Below are positions 52,132 to 60,980 of a DNA stretch of 64,000 bases, in pieces. Source of the stretch: Bacillus sp. CH30_1T (GTDB lineage Bacteria; Bacillota; Bacilli; Bacillales; Bacillaceae_B). Numbering within the stretch: the first letter of the stretch is position 1; each line of letters begins with the position of its first letter. The notes beneath the pieces were generated by a model that saw only the letters and a program-made list of their open reading frames with translations, was not told the origin of the DNA and made no database searches. The translations under genes were made by a program, and so were the position numbers. The stretch is from assembly GCF_008364765.1 (NCBI RefSeq), contig NZ_VTUY01000017.1, positions 1 to 64,000 of the forward strand, read 5' to 3'.

Positions 52132-53026
52132 AAAGGAAATCATCCAACTAATAAAAGAGACGTATCCTTTAGAACCGAGGAAGGATTTTGTTTCCACCAC
52201 TCAGCATGTATTAGAGGAGTCTGCGAGAAGGAAAAGCAAAAGACGACGGTATAAAAACAGAACCCTTACGTCAATAGGATTAACCCTTTGTGTCATCGTC
52301 GCTTCCTGGCTTTTATTTTTCGACGGAACCACCACCATCAATCGAAATGTGGCATCACTCTTAAACGATGACTCCTTTCTTATCGGAGAGCAGCAACAAC
52401 CTGCTGTTTACGTATATCACTCACATAACAAAGAGTCATTTATCCCCGAATTATCCACAAATCAAGCTTCTGAAGCGTTCGATGATTCAACGAATATTAC
52501 ATTAGTGGGAGAACGGCTTCAACAACAATTAAACAAAAAAGGTATAAACGTCATTCATGAACAAAAAGATATCGGGGAAATATTAGACAAACGCAATTGG
52601 TCATTTGAGGATTCGTATAAAGTGTCGAGAGAACAATTCAAAGAGGTACTTAGAGATCATCAAACTATAGAGATGGCATTGGATATCCATCGGGACTCAA
52701 GGGAAAAGGCTGAAACGACTCTTAAAGTAAAAAATGAAGAGTATGCAAGAATGGTGTTCATTGTATCAAGGTCCAGCAGCAACTTTGAAGAAAATCTGAA
52801 ATTTGCGAAGTTTGTGAGTGAAAAAATGGAAGAAAAAATACCTGGGCTATCCCGAGGAGTCATAGTGAAATCGAAAGAAAATCCTGAAGAACAGAATACC
52901 TACAATCAAGATTTACTGGATCAAACAGTATTATTGAATATAGGTGGAGTGGAAAATACTCTTGAAGAAGAATTTCGGACAATAGACGTCCTTGCAGATG
53001 TAATAGAGGAAACAATGAAAGATTAA
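52121..53026 (+). CDS. SpoIIP-domain membrane protein coupled to an ECF sigma factor (putative anti-sigma)
   Basis: 301 residues. A short basic cytosolic N-terminus (1-48), one membrane helix (about 50-67) and an extracellular domain matching SpoIIP, the peptidoglycan amidase/endopeptidase of engulfment. Aligned motifs: VYVYHSHNKESFIPEL (His100, His102), SREQFKEVLRDH, ALDIHRDS (His190), KIPGLSRGVIVKS, YNQDLLDQTVLLNIGGVENT. In SpoIIP a Glu precedes the final VGG; here Asn is in that place, so activity may be altered. Position and topology are those of anti-sigma factors. It may therefore sense the wall, or cut it, while holding the sigma factor. Start overlaps the sigma stop, RBS GAGGAGGT. Confidence 0.75.
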   Translation: MQGEKEIIQLIKETYPLEPRKDFVSTTQHVLEESARRKSKRRRYKNRTLTSIGLTLCVIVASWLLFFDGTTTINRNVASLLNDDSFLIGEQQQPAVYVYHSHNKESFIPELSTNQASEAFDDSTNITLVGERLQQQLNKKGINVIHEQKDIGEILDKRNWSFEDSYKVSREQFKEVLRDHQTIEMALDIHRDSREKAETTLKVKNEEYARMVFIVSRSSSNFEENLKFAKFVSEKMEEKIPGLSRGVIVKSKENPEEQNTYNQDLLDQTVLLNIGGVENTLEEEFRTIDVLADVIEETMKD

Positions 53027-53035
53027 ACAAAATAA

Positions 53036-53069
53036 AAAGCCCCCTCAACAAACAAAGAGGGGGGCTGAA
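53036..53069. terminator. Bidirectional terminator
   Basis: AGCCCCCTC, loop AACAAACAAA, GAGGGGGGCT. Ends the sigma operon and the minus-strand PTS operon. Confidence 0.85.
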
Positions 53070-53075
53070 TTCATC

Positions 53076-54443
53076 TTATGCAACTTCTGTTTTTTCCTTC
53101 TCCCCAGTCCCCTTTGACTTAAAGCTGATGAAGAACAGGATGGCAAGAAGGACGATGATCGACGCGAAAAGAATCATATTGGATTCGATCATGCTGACGA
53201 GATTCCCAAGCACGATTCCGACCAACCCGAAGTCCGCATCTCCAAATGTTGTTCCCTGGAATCCTAATGAGCCTAAAACGGGCAATAAGAGGGCTGGAAG
53301 AAAGCTGATCATCACACCGTTCGCCATGGAGCCGATGACTGCGCCTCTTCGACCACCCGTTGCATTGCCGAAGACTCCGGCAGCAGCACCTGTGAAGAAG
53401 TGAGGGACGAGTCCGGGAACGATTACTTTTAATCCTAATAGAGGTAAAAATAACATGCTGACGAGACCGGCAATGAAGCTGAATAAGAAACCGATGATGA
53501 CGGCATTACCTGCGAAAGGGAAGATGGCCGGGCAATCAAGAGCGGGTTTCGCATTCGGGACGATTTTGTCCGCGATCCCTTTGAAGGCTGGAACGATTTC
53601 ACCAAGGAGCATACGTACCCCTGCTAAAATGATATACACACCAACTGCAAATGTGATTCCCTGCATAAAGGCAAAGACGAGGAAGTTCTGTCCGCCGCTT
53701 AGTTCTCCTTCAACGAAGGCTGGACCTGCTGCACCTGCAACGATAAAGAACAGGATGACCATCGTCAGCGATACTGAGACAGATGTGTCTCTGAGAAAGC
53801 CTAGTGACTTTGGAACTTTGATTTCCTCTGTCGATTTTGATCCTTTACCGACCGCTTTACCGACCATGGCGGAAGCCAAATAACCAATCGATCCGAAGTG
53901 GCCAACGGCAAAGTCGTCCGACCCGGTGACTTTGCGTGTGAAAGGCTGAAGCATCGCAGGCGATAGGACCATGAGTGCCCCGAGGATAATGGAACCGAGA
54001 ATGATCAATGGTACTCCGGTAAATCCTCCAGTGGTTAAGATGACAGCGATTAGACAGGCCATGAACATAGTATGATGTCCGGTTAAGAAGATGTATTTAA
54101 AAGGACTGAATCGTGCAATAAGAATATTGACAACCATACCGAACAGCATGATCATCGCTGTCTCCGTACCAAAGCTTTCCTGTGCCAGGGCTACGATGGC
54201 TTCGTTGTTCGGGATCACCCCGTCGACTTCGAAGGCTTTATTGAACATGCTGCTGAATTGCCCCAGTGACTGGACTAGTACATTCGCACCCGCCCCAAGG
54301 ATGACGAAGCCCATGACCGTTTTGAGGGTCCCGGAAACGACATCTCCTGAATTCTTACGTTGAATAAGGAGCCCGATTAAGGCGAATAGACCGACAAGGA
54401 TTGCAGGTGTTCCTAATATATCCTTCATTATGATATCAACCAT
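53076..54443 (-). CDS. PTS ascorbate-type transporter subunit IIC (UlaA-like)
   Basis: 455 residues, many helices. Motifs of the UlaA/SgaT family: GTLKTVMGFVILGAGANVLV, LTGHHTMFMACLIA, NAKPALDCPAIFPFAGNAV, FFTGAAAGVFGNATGG. Takes up L-ascorbate or a related sugar with phosphorylation. Operon order on the minus strand: regulator, IIB, IIC. No IIA gene is adjacent; the IIA-type domain in the regulator or another locus may serve. Confidence 0.9.
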   Translation of the reverse strand: MVDIIMKDILGTPAILVGLFALIGLLIQRKNSGDVVSGTLKTVMGFVILGAGANVLVQSLGQFSSMFNKAFEVDGVIPNNEAIVALAQESFGTETAMIMLFGMVVNILIARFSPFKYIFLTGHHTMFMACLIAVILTTGGFTGVPLIILGSIILGALMVLSPAMLQPFTRKVTGSDDFAVGHFGSIGYLASAMVGKAVGKGSKSTEEIKVPKSLGFLRDTSVSVSLTMVILFFIVAGAAGPAFVEGELSGGQNFLVFAFMQGITFAVGVYIILAGVRMLLGEIVPAFKGIADKIVPNAKPALDCPAIFPFAGNAVIIGFLFSFIAGLVSMLFLPLLGLKVIVPGLVPHFFTGAAAGVFGNATGGRRGAVIGSMANGVMISFLPALLLPVLGSLGFQGTTFGDADFGLVGIVLGNLVSMIESNMILFASIIVLLAILFFISFKSKGTGEKEKTEVA

Positions 54444-54472
54444 TTGTATCGCTCCTTCCTTTTAATAGTGGA

Positions 54473-54739
54473 CTAGATATTTTGTTCCAATGCAGCTCGG
54501 AGTTCGTTCTTATCCATAAGGTTCTTCAATTTCACGATATGTTTACGGCCATCTTCCAAGCTTTCTACAATATCCTCTGAACCGATGAAGAGATCCGCTT
54601 GCTCCGTCTTGGCTGTTGTCAGGTCCGTGTGGGATACCTCAGCTTCTTTTCCCATTTCCTTAAGAGCTGCTTTTACATTCATTTCTACAATCATGCTGCT
54701 GCCTAAACCATTTCCACATACGACTAATACTTTTTTCAT
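54473..54739 (-). CDS. PTS ascorbate-type subunit IIB (UlaB-like)
   Basis: 88 residues from MKKVLVVCGNGLGSSMIVEM; phospho-Cys8 in VCGNGLGSS. Start at 54739 is 4-8 bases after AGAGGAGGAAG; a longer upstream start at 54769 would overlap the regulator. Transfers phosphate from IIA to the sugar via IIC. Confidence 0.88.
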   Translation of the reverse strand: MKKVLVVCGNGLGSSMIVEMNVKAALKEMGKEAEVSHTDLTTAKTEQADLFIGSEDIVESLEDGRKHIVKLKNLMDKNELRAALEQNI

Positions 54740-54758
54740 CTTTTCTTCCTCCTCTAAT

Positions 54759-56870
54759 TTATACTTCAATTGTTTGGTTGATTAATTCAATCACGGTTTG
54801 ACGATCACTTGTTGAGATCAGCTGTTCCACGTTGTCTTCATTGGATAGCAGTTCTGTGAGCTGAGCAAGTGCTTTTAAGTGGGTTTGATTATCGATTGCC
54901 GCCAGTACGATGACCAGCTGAGCGCGATGTTTTTCTTTTTCTGAGAAAAAGACGGGTTCTTTGAGTCGCAAGAAACTCATCCCCAGTTGTTCGACACCGG
55001 TCTCCGGACGTGCATGGGGGATGGCGATATTTGGTGCGATGACAATGTAAGGACCCAACTCCTTCACGTTCGTTATCATGGCCTCTACATAATCCGGGCG
55101 AATCGATTGCATGTCGATCAGTGGTTGACTAGCCACCTTGATGGCTTCCTCCCAACTGCTTACTCGGTCTTTGAGTTGTATGGTTCGTTCTGTCAATAAT
55201 TCATTGAGCATAGGCTTTCTGATCTCCTTTATTCGTGGAGTATTTTGTTCTAAAAGGTGGACCAATTCTTTTTTCAGGTCTTCCTCTTGATGGATGGTCG
55301 CATGACGTTTGATGACATCCATCAGGTGATCGGTGACATTCTTTTCCGGTGGCTTCGAATCGAAAAGCTCATTCATACGTTGGATGACCCGTTCCTTTTC
55401 GAGATTAGTCAAGATGGCTGGAACGTGGACAACGGGAATGTCCTTCTCTTTGATATAATTGGTGGAAAAGATGATGTCTGCCTCGTACTCTTTCGTTCGA
55501 TATTCCCTCATCGAAATCGTGGTGATGACATTCAGCCCGGCAATCAAATTTTCTAATTGGGTGCGGAGCATATTCGAGGTTCCGATCCCATTTTCACACA
55601 CAATGAGGGCCTTGAACTTCGTCTCGACTTTCTTTTTCTCTTTCGTCAACCAGCCTCCAAAGTGGAGGGTAATGTAGGCTATTTCTGCGTATGGGACGGT
55701 CTTCCCGACATACCGCTCCAAGTGCCTCATCACCCGTTTTGTCAAATCATAGATGTCCTGGTAAGTCTTTTGAATGCTGTCAGCCAGATCATTCGCGATA
55801 GAGAGCCCGTACTTGAGCCGGTAATATGTCGGCTTGATGTGGGAAATCAGATTTTCTTCCAGTCCACTTTTATCATCGAACACCACACAGGAGTAAAGCT
55901 GGAAATCATCAATCATCTGTTGCACGACTTCCTTCAGCCCTGATAATTCCTGTTCTGTGTAACGGTTGAAGTTATCTTGCTGGACTTTGGATCCCAACAG
56001 ATTCATCGTAATAAAGCAAACCTCATCATCTGGAAAAGAGACTTCCTTTACGTTTTCAAGTTTATTCGTAATATGGAGGGCTGCCTTGTATGCTTCTGTT
56101 TGCTGCAGGACCTGCTTTTCTGCTTCAGGAACAAGAATATACTCTTGCAGCTCGATTCTCTTCATGATCATCAAGATATGCAGGGACAGGATCTCCACCA
56201 TCTCATCTGTCAGCGTCAATCCCAATTCTTTCTCAGCTTCATAAAGAATCTCTCTCACCAAGCGCCTTTGATCCGTTTCATGTGACCACGTGGCCGCTTC
56301 CGGCTGGATCATCTTATGGACTTCATTCCGCACGTTCTGCCAATCCGGGTGTGAGAAGATGGTTGCCAGTATATTCGAAAGCATAGTTCTTTTAGCATCC
56401 TCTGGACCACTCAATCGGTAGCCTGAACCTTTCTTGTAATACAACCGCAAACCGGCTTCGCTGAACTCTTGCTTGATCTCTTTAATCTCCTTAGCGATCG
56501 TCCCCCGGCTCATGCTTGTCAGGTCCATAAACCGTTGCATCGATGCATCTTGTTCTTCTAATAATATTTTCGCTTTAATCAGAACTTCGCGTTCCTGCTT
56601 CGATAATTGATACTGCCAACCTTCGAAACTTTGATCCTTAGAAACCATCAACTTCGATTTCGATACAGGAGGCAGAAACAGTCCCTTGCCATGCATACTT
56701 TCAATGGGTTCTAATCCTTGAGTCCGTAACCAACTATTAATCTGATCAAGGTCGTAATAAATGGTTCGTTGAGACAAATTCGTCCTGGCCACCAGATCTT
56801 TCGTCGGAATCGGATCAGTCGAATGTTGAATGATGGATAATAAGTGTGCACGCCTTTTATCCAATACCAT
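54759..56870 (-). CDS. BglG/LicR-type PRD regulator with PTS IIB and IIA domains
   Basis: 703 residues. Two N-terminal DNA-binding helix motifs (SQRTIYYDLDQINSWL and SRGTIAKEIKEIKQEF), two PRD modules (about 180-290 and 305-400), a GatB-type IIB domain (CENGIGTSNML near 415-430) and a IIA domain (PHARPETGVEQLG near 630-645). Phosphorylation on PRD His residues by HPr and by the PTS controls activity. Likely activates the adjacent IIB/IIC genes. Preceded by GAGGGGGATC. Confidence 0.9.
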   Translation of the reverse strand: MVLDKRRAHLLSIIQHSTDPIPTKDLVARTNLSQRTIYYDLDQINSWLRTQGLEPIESMHGKGLFLPPVSKSKLMVSKDQSFEGWQYQLSKQEREVLIKAKILLEEQDASMQRFMDLTSMSRGTIAKEIKEIKQEFSEAGLRLYYKKGSGYRLSGPEDAKRTMLSNILATIFSHPDWQNVRNEVHKMIQPEAATWSHETDQRRLVREILYEAEKELGLTLTDEMVEILSLHILMIMKRIELQEYILVPEAEKQVLQQTEAYKAALHITNKLENVKEVSFPDDEVCFITMNLLGSKVQQDNFNRYTEQELSGLKEVVQQMIDDFQLYSCVVFDDKSGLEENLISHIKPTYYRLKYGLSIANDLADSIQKTYQDIYDLTKRVMRHLERYVGKTVPYAEIAYITLHFGGWLTKEKKKVETKFKALIVCENGIGTSNMLRTQLENLIAGLNVITTISMREYRTKEYEADIIFSTNYIKEKDIPVVHVPAILTNLEKERVIQRMNELFDSKPPEKNVTDHLMDVIKRHATIHQEEDLKKELVHLLEQNTPRIKEIRKPMLNELLTERTIQLKDRVSSWEEAIKVASQPLIDMQSIRPDYVEAMITNVKELGPYIVIAPNIAIPHARPETGVEQLGMSFLRLKEPVFFSEKEKHRAQLVIVLAAIDNQTHLKALAQLTELLSNEDNVEQLISTSDRQTVIELINQTIEV

Positions 56871-57126
56871 GAGGATCCCCCTCTGTTATCATTTTTGCAT
56901 AATTATATTGTTAGTTAATTAGATGATCATCTTATGAATCTAGTATAGGGGCTATTTGTAGGTTTTGAAAGGGGTTTCAGTGTGCAGAGTTTGTAGGGGG
57001 TGATTTTGCAAATTTGAACAGATGGGTGAAAGACTGAGTTTATCGTATAATAGAGGAATTGAGATTGAGAGAATAACGGATACCTATCCGTCCAAATTAG
57101 AAGAACAATACGAAAGGGGAAGTCAT

Positions 57127-57534
57127 GTGGGTTATGAAGAGAATTGTCCATTCTGCAATCCAGACAAGGACAAAGACCAAAACATCGTATTTGAAAATGA
57201 ATCCTGCTATTACCTGCAGCATAACAAGCACCAGGATGTATTAGAAGGGTCCGGGGTCATTGTTCCGAAAAACCATCATGCGGAGGTATTTGAATTAACG
57301 GAAAAAGAGTGGAACGATACATACGAACTATTACAAAAAGCAAAGAAATACTTAAACGAAGAATTTTCCCCAGATGGCTACACACTTGGGTGGAATGTCG
57401 GAGAGGTGTCTAATCAGTTTATCTTCCATTGTCATTTACACGTCATACCGAGATACAATGATGAACCCTTGGCTGGAAAAGGAGTCCGTTATTGGTTAAA
57501 GCAGCCTGAGAATAAAAGGAGAATACGGACATAA
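57127..57534 (+). CDS. HIT-family protein
   Basis: 135 residues. Zinc-like Cys pair (NCPFCNPDKD), GSGVIVPKNHHAEVFEL, and the HIT motif HCHLHVIPRY. Hydrolyses nucleotide monophosphate esters. Start GTG 57127 after GAAAGGGGAAG; the longer frame starting near 57022 has poor composition. Terminator at 57560-57604. Confidence 0.85.
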   Translation: MGYEENCPFCNPDKDKDQNIVFENESCYYLQHNKHQDVLEGSGVIVPKNHHAEVFELTEKEWNDTYELLQKAKKYLNEEFSPDGYTLGWNVGEVSNQFIFHCHLHVIPRYNDEPLAGKGVRYWLKQPENKRRIRT

Positions 57535-57559
57535 AATAATTAGTCCAATCTGGTAAAGA

Positions 57560-57604
57560 AGGACGATTCACCTGCTTTATCCTAGTATGCAGGTGAATCG
57601 TCCT
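57560..57604. terminator. Perfect 16-bp bidirectional terminator
   Basis: AGGACGATTCACCTGC and GCAGGTGAATCGTCCT around 13 bases. Between converging HIT and CsbD genes. Confidence 0.85.
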
Positions 57605-57622
57605 CTCATGGTTTATTAGCTG

Positions 57623-57805
57623 TCACCATCTCTTTTGTAAAGATCCCTTCACATCTCCAACCTTTTCTTGAATCTTCCCTTTATCCTTGTCGCGTTCACC
57701 TTCCGCTATCTTTTTGTCGTCGTTGGTAAGTTTGCCCCAAGCTTTCTTCAAATCTCCCTCTGTTTGCTTTCGCTTCCCTTTTACTTGATCATGATTTTCT
57801 CGCAT
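57623..57805 (-). CDS. CsbD-family stress protein
   Basis: 60 residues. Start 57805 (MRENHDQVKGK), 8 bases after GAGG. The CsbD signature DQVKGKRKQTEGDLKKAWGK is visible. A hydrophilic helical protein of the general stress response. A SigB-like promoter lies upstream. Confidence 0.85.
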   Translation of the reverse strand: MRENHDQVKGKRKQTEGDLKKAWGKLTNDDKKIAEGERDKDKGKIQEKVGDVKGSLQKRW

Positions 57806-57846
57806 TTTCACTACCTCATTTCTATGATTTAATGACTTATTATTCA

Positions 57847-57872
57847 ATATCCAAATGGGATAAAGAATAAAC
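57847..57872 (-). promoter_or_regulatory. SigB-type promoter for the csbD-like gene
   Basis: On the minus strand GTTTAT (complement of 57867-57872) and GGATAT (complement of 57847-57852) are 14 bases apart, close to GTTTAA-N12-15-GGGTAT. Known csbD genes are SigB-dependent. Confidence 0.65.
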
Positions 57873-57941
57873 TAAAAGGGTGATAGCAATTTATGTTAAC
57901 TCAGTAACAAGAAAAAATAATCATTGAGTTAAAAGTGGTAA

Positions 57942-57960
57942 TTTGAAATAATTGGTAGTA
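57942..57960 (+). repeat. TTTGAAATAATTGG motif, copy 6
   Basis: TTTGAAATAATTGGTAGTATG, 50 bases before the peptidase S51 gene; flanked upstream by ATTGAGTTAAAAGTGG, shared with copy 3. Confidence 0.55.
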
Positions 57961-57991
57961 TGAAAAGGCATTCAGATTAGGGGGGATATTC

Positions 57992-58660
57992 ATGATTAAC
58001 ATATTCCTGTCTGGCGGCGGTAATGAGGAACAAACAGAGATGATAGATAAGGAGTTTGTTAAAGCAATTGATCATAATAAGCCGTTGCTTTATATTCCAA
58101 TTGCGATGCAAGGCGAAATTCCTTATGAAGACTGTTACAAATGGATACATAGTGTGTTTAATCCTCTAGGCATTACTGAAATAGAAATGTGGACTGATTT
58201 AGAAGCTAAGTCTCTAGAGGATCTAAGGAAATTCTCCTCCATTTATATCGGCGGAGGGAATACTTTCTATTTGTTGAACACCTTACGTGAGACAGGCTTT
58301 GATGAAATTTTAAAAGAGTATACAGACAAAAAGGGTATTGTATATGGAGGGAGTGCTGGAGCTATTATTTTTGGCAGAGATATTTTAACAGTTTCACATA
58401 TGGACCCAAACCATACAAATTTGAAGACCTTTGAAGGATTTAACTACATAGACAACTATTCATTATGGTGTCACTACGAAACTAGTAACGATGACTTAAT
58501 CAAAAAATACGTAAACAAATATGGATATTCTGTCATTGCGTTACCAGAGGAAACGGGCATTGTTATGAATGAGGGGGGACTGAAAGTAATCGGTTCGTCT
58601 CCTGCTTATATTTTTAGAAATAGCGACAAATATGTGTTTGAACCAAATGGGGAGAAATGA
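57992..58660 (+). CDS. Peptidase S51-family protein (dipeptidase E-like)
   Basis: 222 residues. Ser nucleophile in GGSAGAIIFGRD (about 119-130), YIGGGNTFYLLNTL strand. Similar to the aspartyl dipeptidase/cyanophycinase-like family (Lmo0363 type). RBS GGGGGGA. The following kinase gene starts 11 bases after its stop, so an operon is likely. Confidence 0.85.
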   Translation: MINIFLSGGGNEEQTEMIDKEFVKAIDHNKPLLYIPIAMQGEIPYEDCYKWIHSVFNPLGITEIEMWTDLEAKSLEDLRKFSSIYIGGGNTFYLLNTLRETGFDEILKEYTDKKGIVYGGSAGAIIFGRDILTVSHMDPNHTNLKTFEGFNYIDNYSLWCHYETSNDDLIKKYVNKYGYSVIALPEETGIVMNEGGLKVIGSSPAYIFRNSDKYVFEPNGEK

Positions 58661-58671
58661 GGTGAAGTAAG

Positions 58672-59295
58672 ATGTCCATCGAACAAGTAACAGAAATGTT
58701 GTTATCCCGATACCAAAAAGAGTTCTCGGAAAAACGCCGTTACATTGTGGGTATCGATGGGTTAGGGGGAGCAGGTAAGACCACGGTTGCAAAAGAGCTT
58801 CGACATGCATTGGAGCTGGCAGATCATGAGGTTTTCATCGTTCATCTTGATGATCATATTGTTGAAACACATGAACGATATGGGACCGGGAATGATGAAT
58901 GGTTTGAATATTATTTTCTCCAATGGGATATCAGATTAATCGAAACAGAGCTGTTCAGAAAGTTGCATGCTAGCGGCTCTATTACCCTGCCTTTCTATCA
59001 TTCTCCAACGGATACGGTCATAACGAAACCAATCCATCTGGCTCCGTCTGCCTTCATCCTTATTGAGGGTGTCTTCTTACAAAGGAAAGAATGGCGGCGA
59101 TATGTTGATTTTATGGTCTATATTGATTGTTCACATGAATTAAGAGCTGAAAGAGTATTGGACCGTGACGTCTATCTCGGTGACGATCAAGCAAGGCTTG
59201 ATAAGTATAGAAGAAGATACTGGTTGGCTGAAGATTACTACGTCGATGAGGTGGATCCGATAGGGAGTGCGGATTATGTGTACAGAAGTAGATAA
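58672..59295 (+). CDS. Uridine-kinase-like P-loop kinase
   Basis: 207 residues. P-loop GLGGAGKTTVAKEL (about 30-43), LDDHIVETHERYGTG, Walker-B-like DFMVYIDCS, lid RRRYWLAEDYYVDE. A small-molecule kinase of the AAA/uridine kinase type. RBS GAGGTGAAG. Confidence 0.85.
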   Translation: MSIEQVTEMLLSRYQKEFSEKRRYIVGIDGLGGAGKTTVAKELRHALELADHEVFIVHLDDHIVETHERYGTGNDEWFEYYFLQWDIRLIETELFRKLHASGSITLPFYHSPTDTVITKPIHLAPSAFILIEGVFLQRKEWRRYVDFMVYIDCSHELRAERVLDRDVYLGDDQARLDKYRRRYWLAEDYYVDEVDPIGSADYVYRSR

Positions 59296-59329
59296 TCAAA
59301 TAATAATACAATAAAGGGACTGAACGAAT

Positions 59330-60052
59330 ATGGCGACTTGGATGGTACATTTCAGAATTGCAGAGAACCTCCTGAATAAGGGATTACTTGTATCTGAAAA
59401 AGAGTTTGTAGTAGGGAATATCGGACCGGATTGTGGTTTGCCTGATCAAGTGACGGGAGAATTTTTTCCTGACAAAAGAGTAACTCATTTTAAGGTGGAT
59501 GGGAAAATCAATCCAGAATTGTTTCTGGATCGGTACATAAAGAAAGATAGAGTCTATGTTACCAGCCCGGGGTTCTCATTCTACTTAGGGTATTATCTTC
59601 ACCTGGTCACGGATGTGGAATGGAGTCGGATGCATAGGGAAAAAAAGAAAGAGCCTATATATCAAGACATACTGGGAACGCCTGAATACACTAGAAAGAT
59701 AAAAGGTGACTGGTATGGTTCAGATTTTGTGTATTTACATGAAAATAGGGATACGATTTTTCATCATGTATTTCAACATATTAAGAGTTTCCCGGATTAC
59801 CTGGATATTTTTCCTCAAGAACAGATTTCAAAACAAATCAAGAGAATTACAGAATTTTATTTAGGTGATTCTTATGCTTTTGCATTGGATCCAGAATATA
59901 GGTTTGACTATTTAACACCCGATGAAGTTACTCAGTTTGTTAACACGACGACCGAGAAATTAGTGGCTCATTTACATTCAACTTTTGATGAGGAAATGTT
60001 GTGGGATCAAAGTCAAATGAAGAAACAAGAGATTTCAGTAAGTGAAGGGTGA
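59330..60052 (+). CDS. Zinc-dependent phospholipase C family protein
   Basis: 240 residues. Conserved Trp-His-Asp/His pattern of Zn-PLC: MATWMVHFRIAENLL, GNIGPDCGLP, THFKVDG, YLGYYLHLVTDVEW. No signal peptide, so intracellular. AAAGGGAC RBS. Overlaps the next frame's 5' end. Confidence 0.85.
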   Translation: MATWMVHFRIAENLLNKGLLVSEKEFVVGNIGPDCGLPDQVTGEFFPDKRVTHFKVDGKINPELFLDRYIKKDRVYVTSPGFSFYLGYYLHLVTDVEWSRMHREKKKEPIYQDILGTPEYTRKIKGDWYGSDFVYLHENRDTIFHHVFQHIKSFPDYLDIFPQEQISKQIKRITEFYLGDSYAFALDPEYRFDYLTPDEVTQFVNTTTEKLVAHLHSTFDEEMLWDQSQMKKQEISVSEG

Positions 60053-60105
60053 TGTCTTGTTTCATTCGCAGAATGGACCAAAATAAAAAAGACAAAGGGG
60101 ATGCT

Positions 60106-60858
60106 ATGATGCTGGATATTCTGAAACAAAATAAAAAAAGCTGGGATAAAGTCGCCAGCCATTTTAACGGAAAGGATGCATTACCGAGTTACGGGCCGTA
60201 TACACAGACGGAAGATGAATTGGGGCTGTTTGATGAAATCACCAACAAAAAGGTGCTTGATATTGGGTGTGGAAGCGGTCACTCATTACTTTATATGAAG
60301 GAAATGGGTGCGGGTGAATTATGGGGCGTTGACCTGTCAGAGACTCAAATCGAGACGGCAAAAGAAACGTTAAAGGGCTTGAATGCCAACTTATCCTGTT
60401 CTCCTATGGAAGAAGAGATCGGACTACCGAAGGATTATTTTGACATCGTATACTCTATCTATGCCATTGGCTGGACAACAGACCTCCCATCTACTTTAAG
60501 GTTGATTCACTCATATTTAAAAACAGGCGGTTCAATGATCTTTAGTTGGGATCATCCCCTATACCCTCATATGAAAAGTGAAGATGGCCAAATCTATCTG
60601 GATGGTTCTTACCAGGAAGAGGGAATCACCACGTACCCGAACTTCAAAGGCGAAGACGCTCCTGTCGTCATCCCGAAACGAAAACTGAGTACATATTTAA
60701 ATGAAGTCATTAAAGCAGGATTTACAATTGAATCGGTTATTGAAAGCGACGTATCAGCAGCTTTTGACTCAGTGGAAGAGGAAGTTTCTGATCGCTATTA
60801 TTCATTATATAAAGCGAGGAAATTTCCTACTACGATGATGATCAAGGCAAGGAAGTAG
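60106..60858 (+). CDS. Class I SAM-dependent methyltransferase
   Basis: 250 residues. SAM motif VLDIGCGSGHSLLYM, LWGVDLSETQIETA, DYFDIVYSIYAIGW. Start ATG 60106 (or 60109), 5-8 bases after AAAGGGG; the longer frame from 60049 overlaps the previous gene. Substrate unknown. Confidence 0.85.
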   Translation: MMLDILKQNKKSWDKVASHFNGKDALPSYGPYTQTEDELGLFDEITNKKVLDIGCGSGHSLLYMKEMGAGELWGVDLSETQIETAKETLKGLNANLSCSPMEEEIGLPKDYFDIVYSIYAIGWTTDLPSTLRLIHSYLKTGGSMIFSWDHPLYPHMKSEDGQIYLDGSYQEEGITTYPNFKGEDAPVVIPKRKLSTYLNEVIKAGFTIESVIESDVSAAFDSVEEEVSDRYYSLYKARKFPTTMMIKARK

Positions 60859-60874
60859 ATAAAAGGGGTCCATC

Positions 60875-60952
60875 ATGTTCTATAGAAGAAAGTTCTATCT
60901 CGAGGGACACTTTGTGGCGGATCACTTTTTTTGCATGTTAAAGAATCGTTAA
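60875..60952 (+). pseudogene. NIPSNAP-like N-terminal remnant
   Basis: A 25-codon frame with AAAAGGGG RBS reads MFYRRKFYLEGHFVADHFFC then MLKNR and TAA. The first eight residues match NIPSNAP-family starts (MFYRRKYY-type); the rest does not. Looks like a deletion leaving the gene head. Confidence 0.4.
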
Positions 60953-60980
60953 ACCGATACTATCTGTTGAGGTGAAAAAT

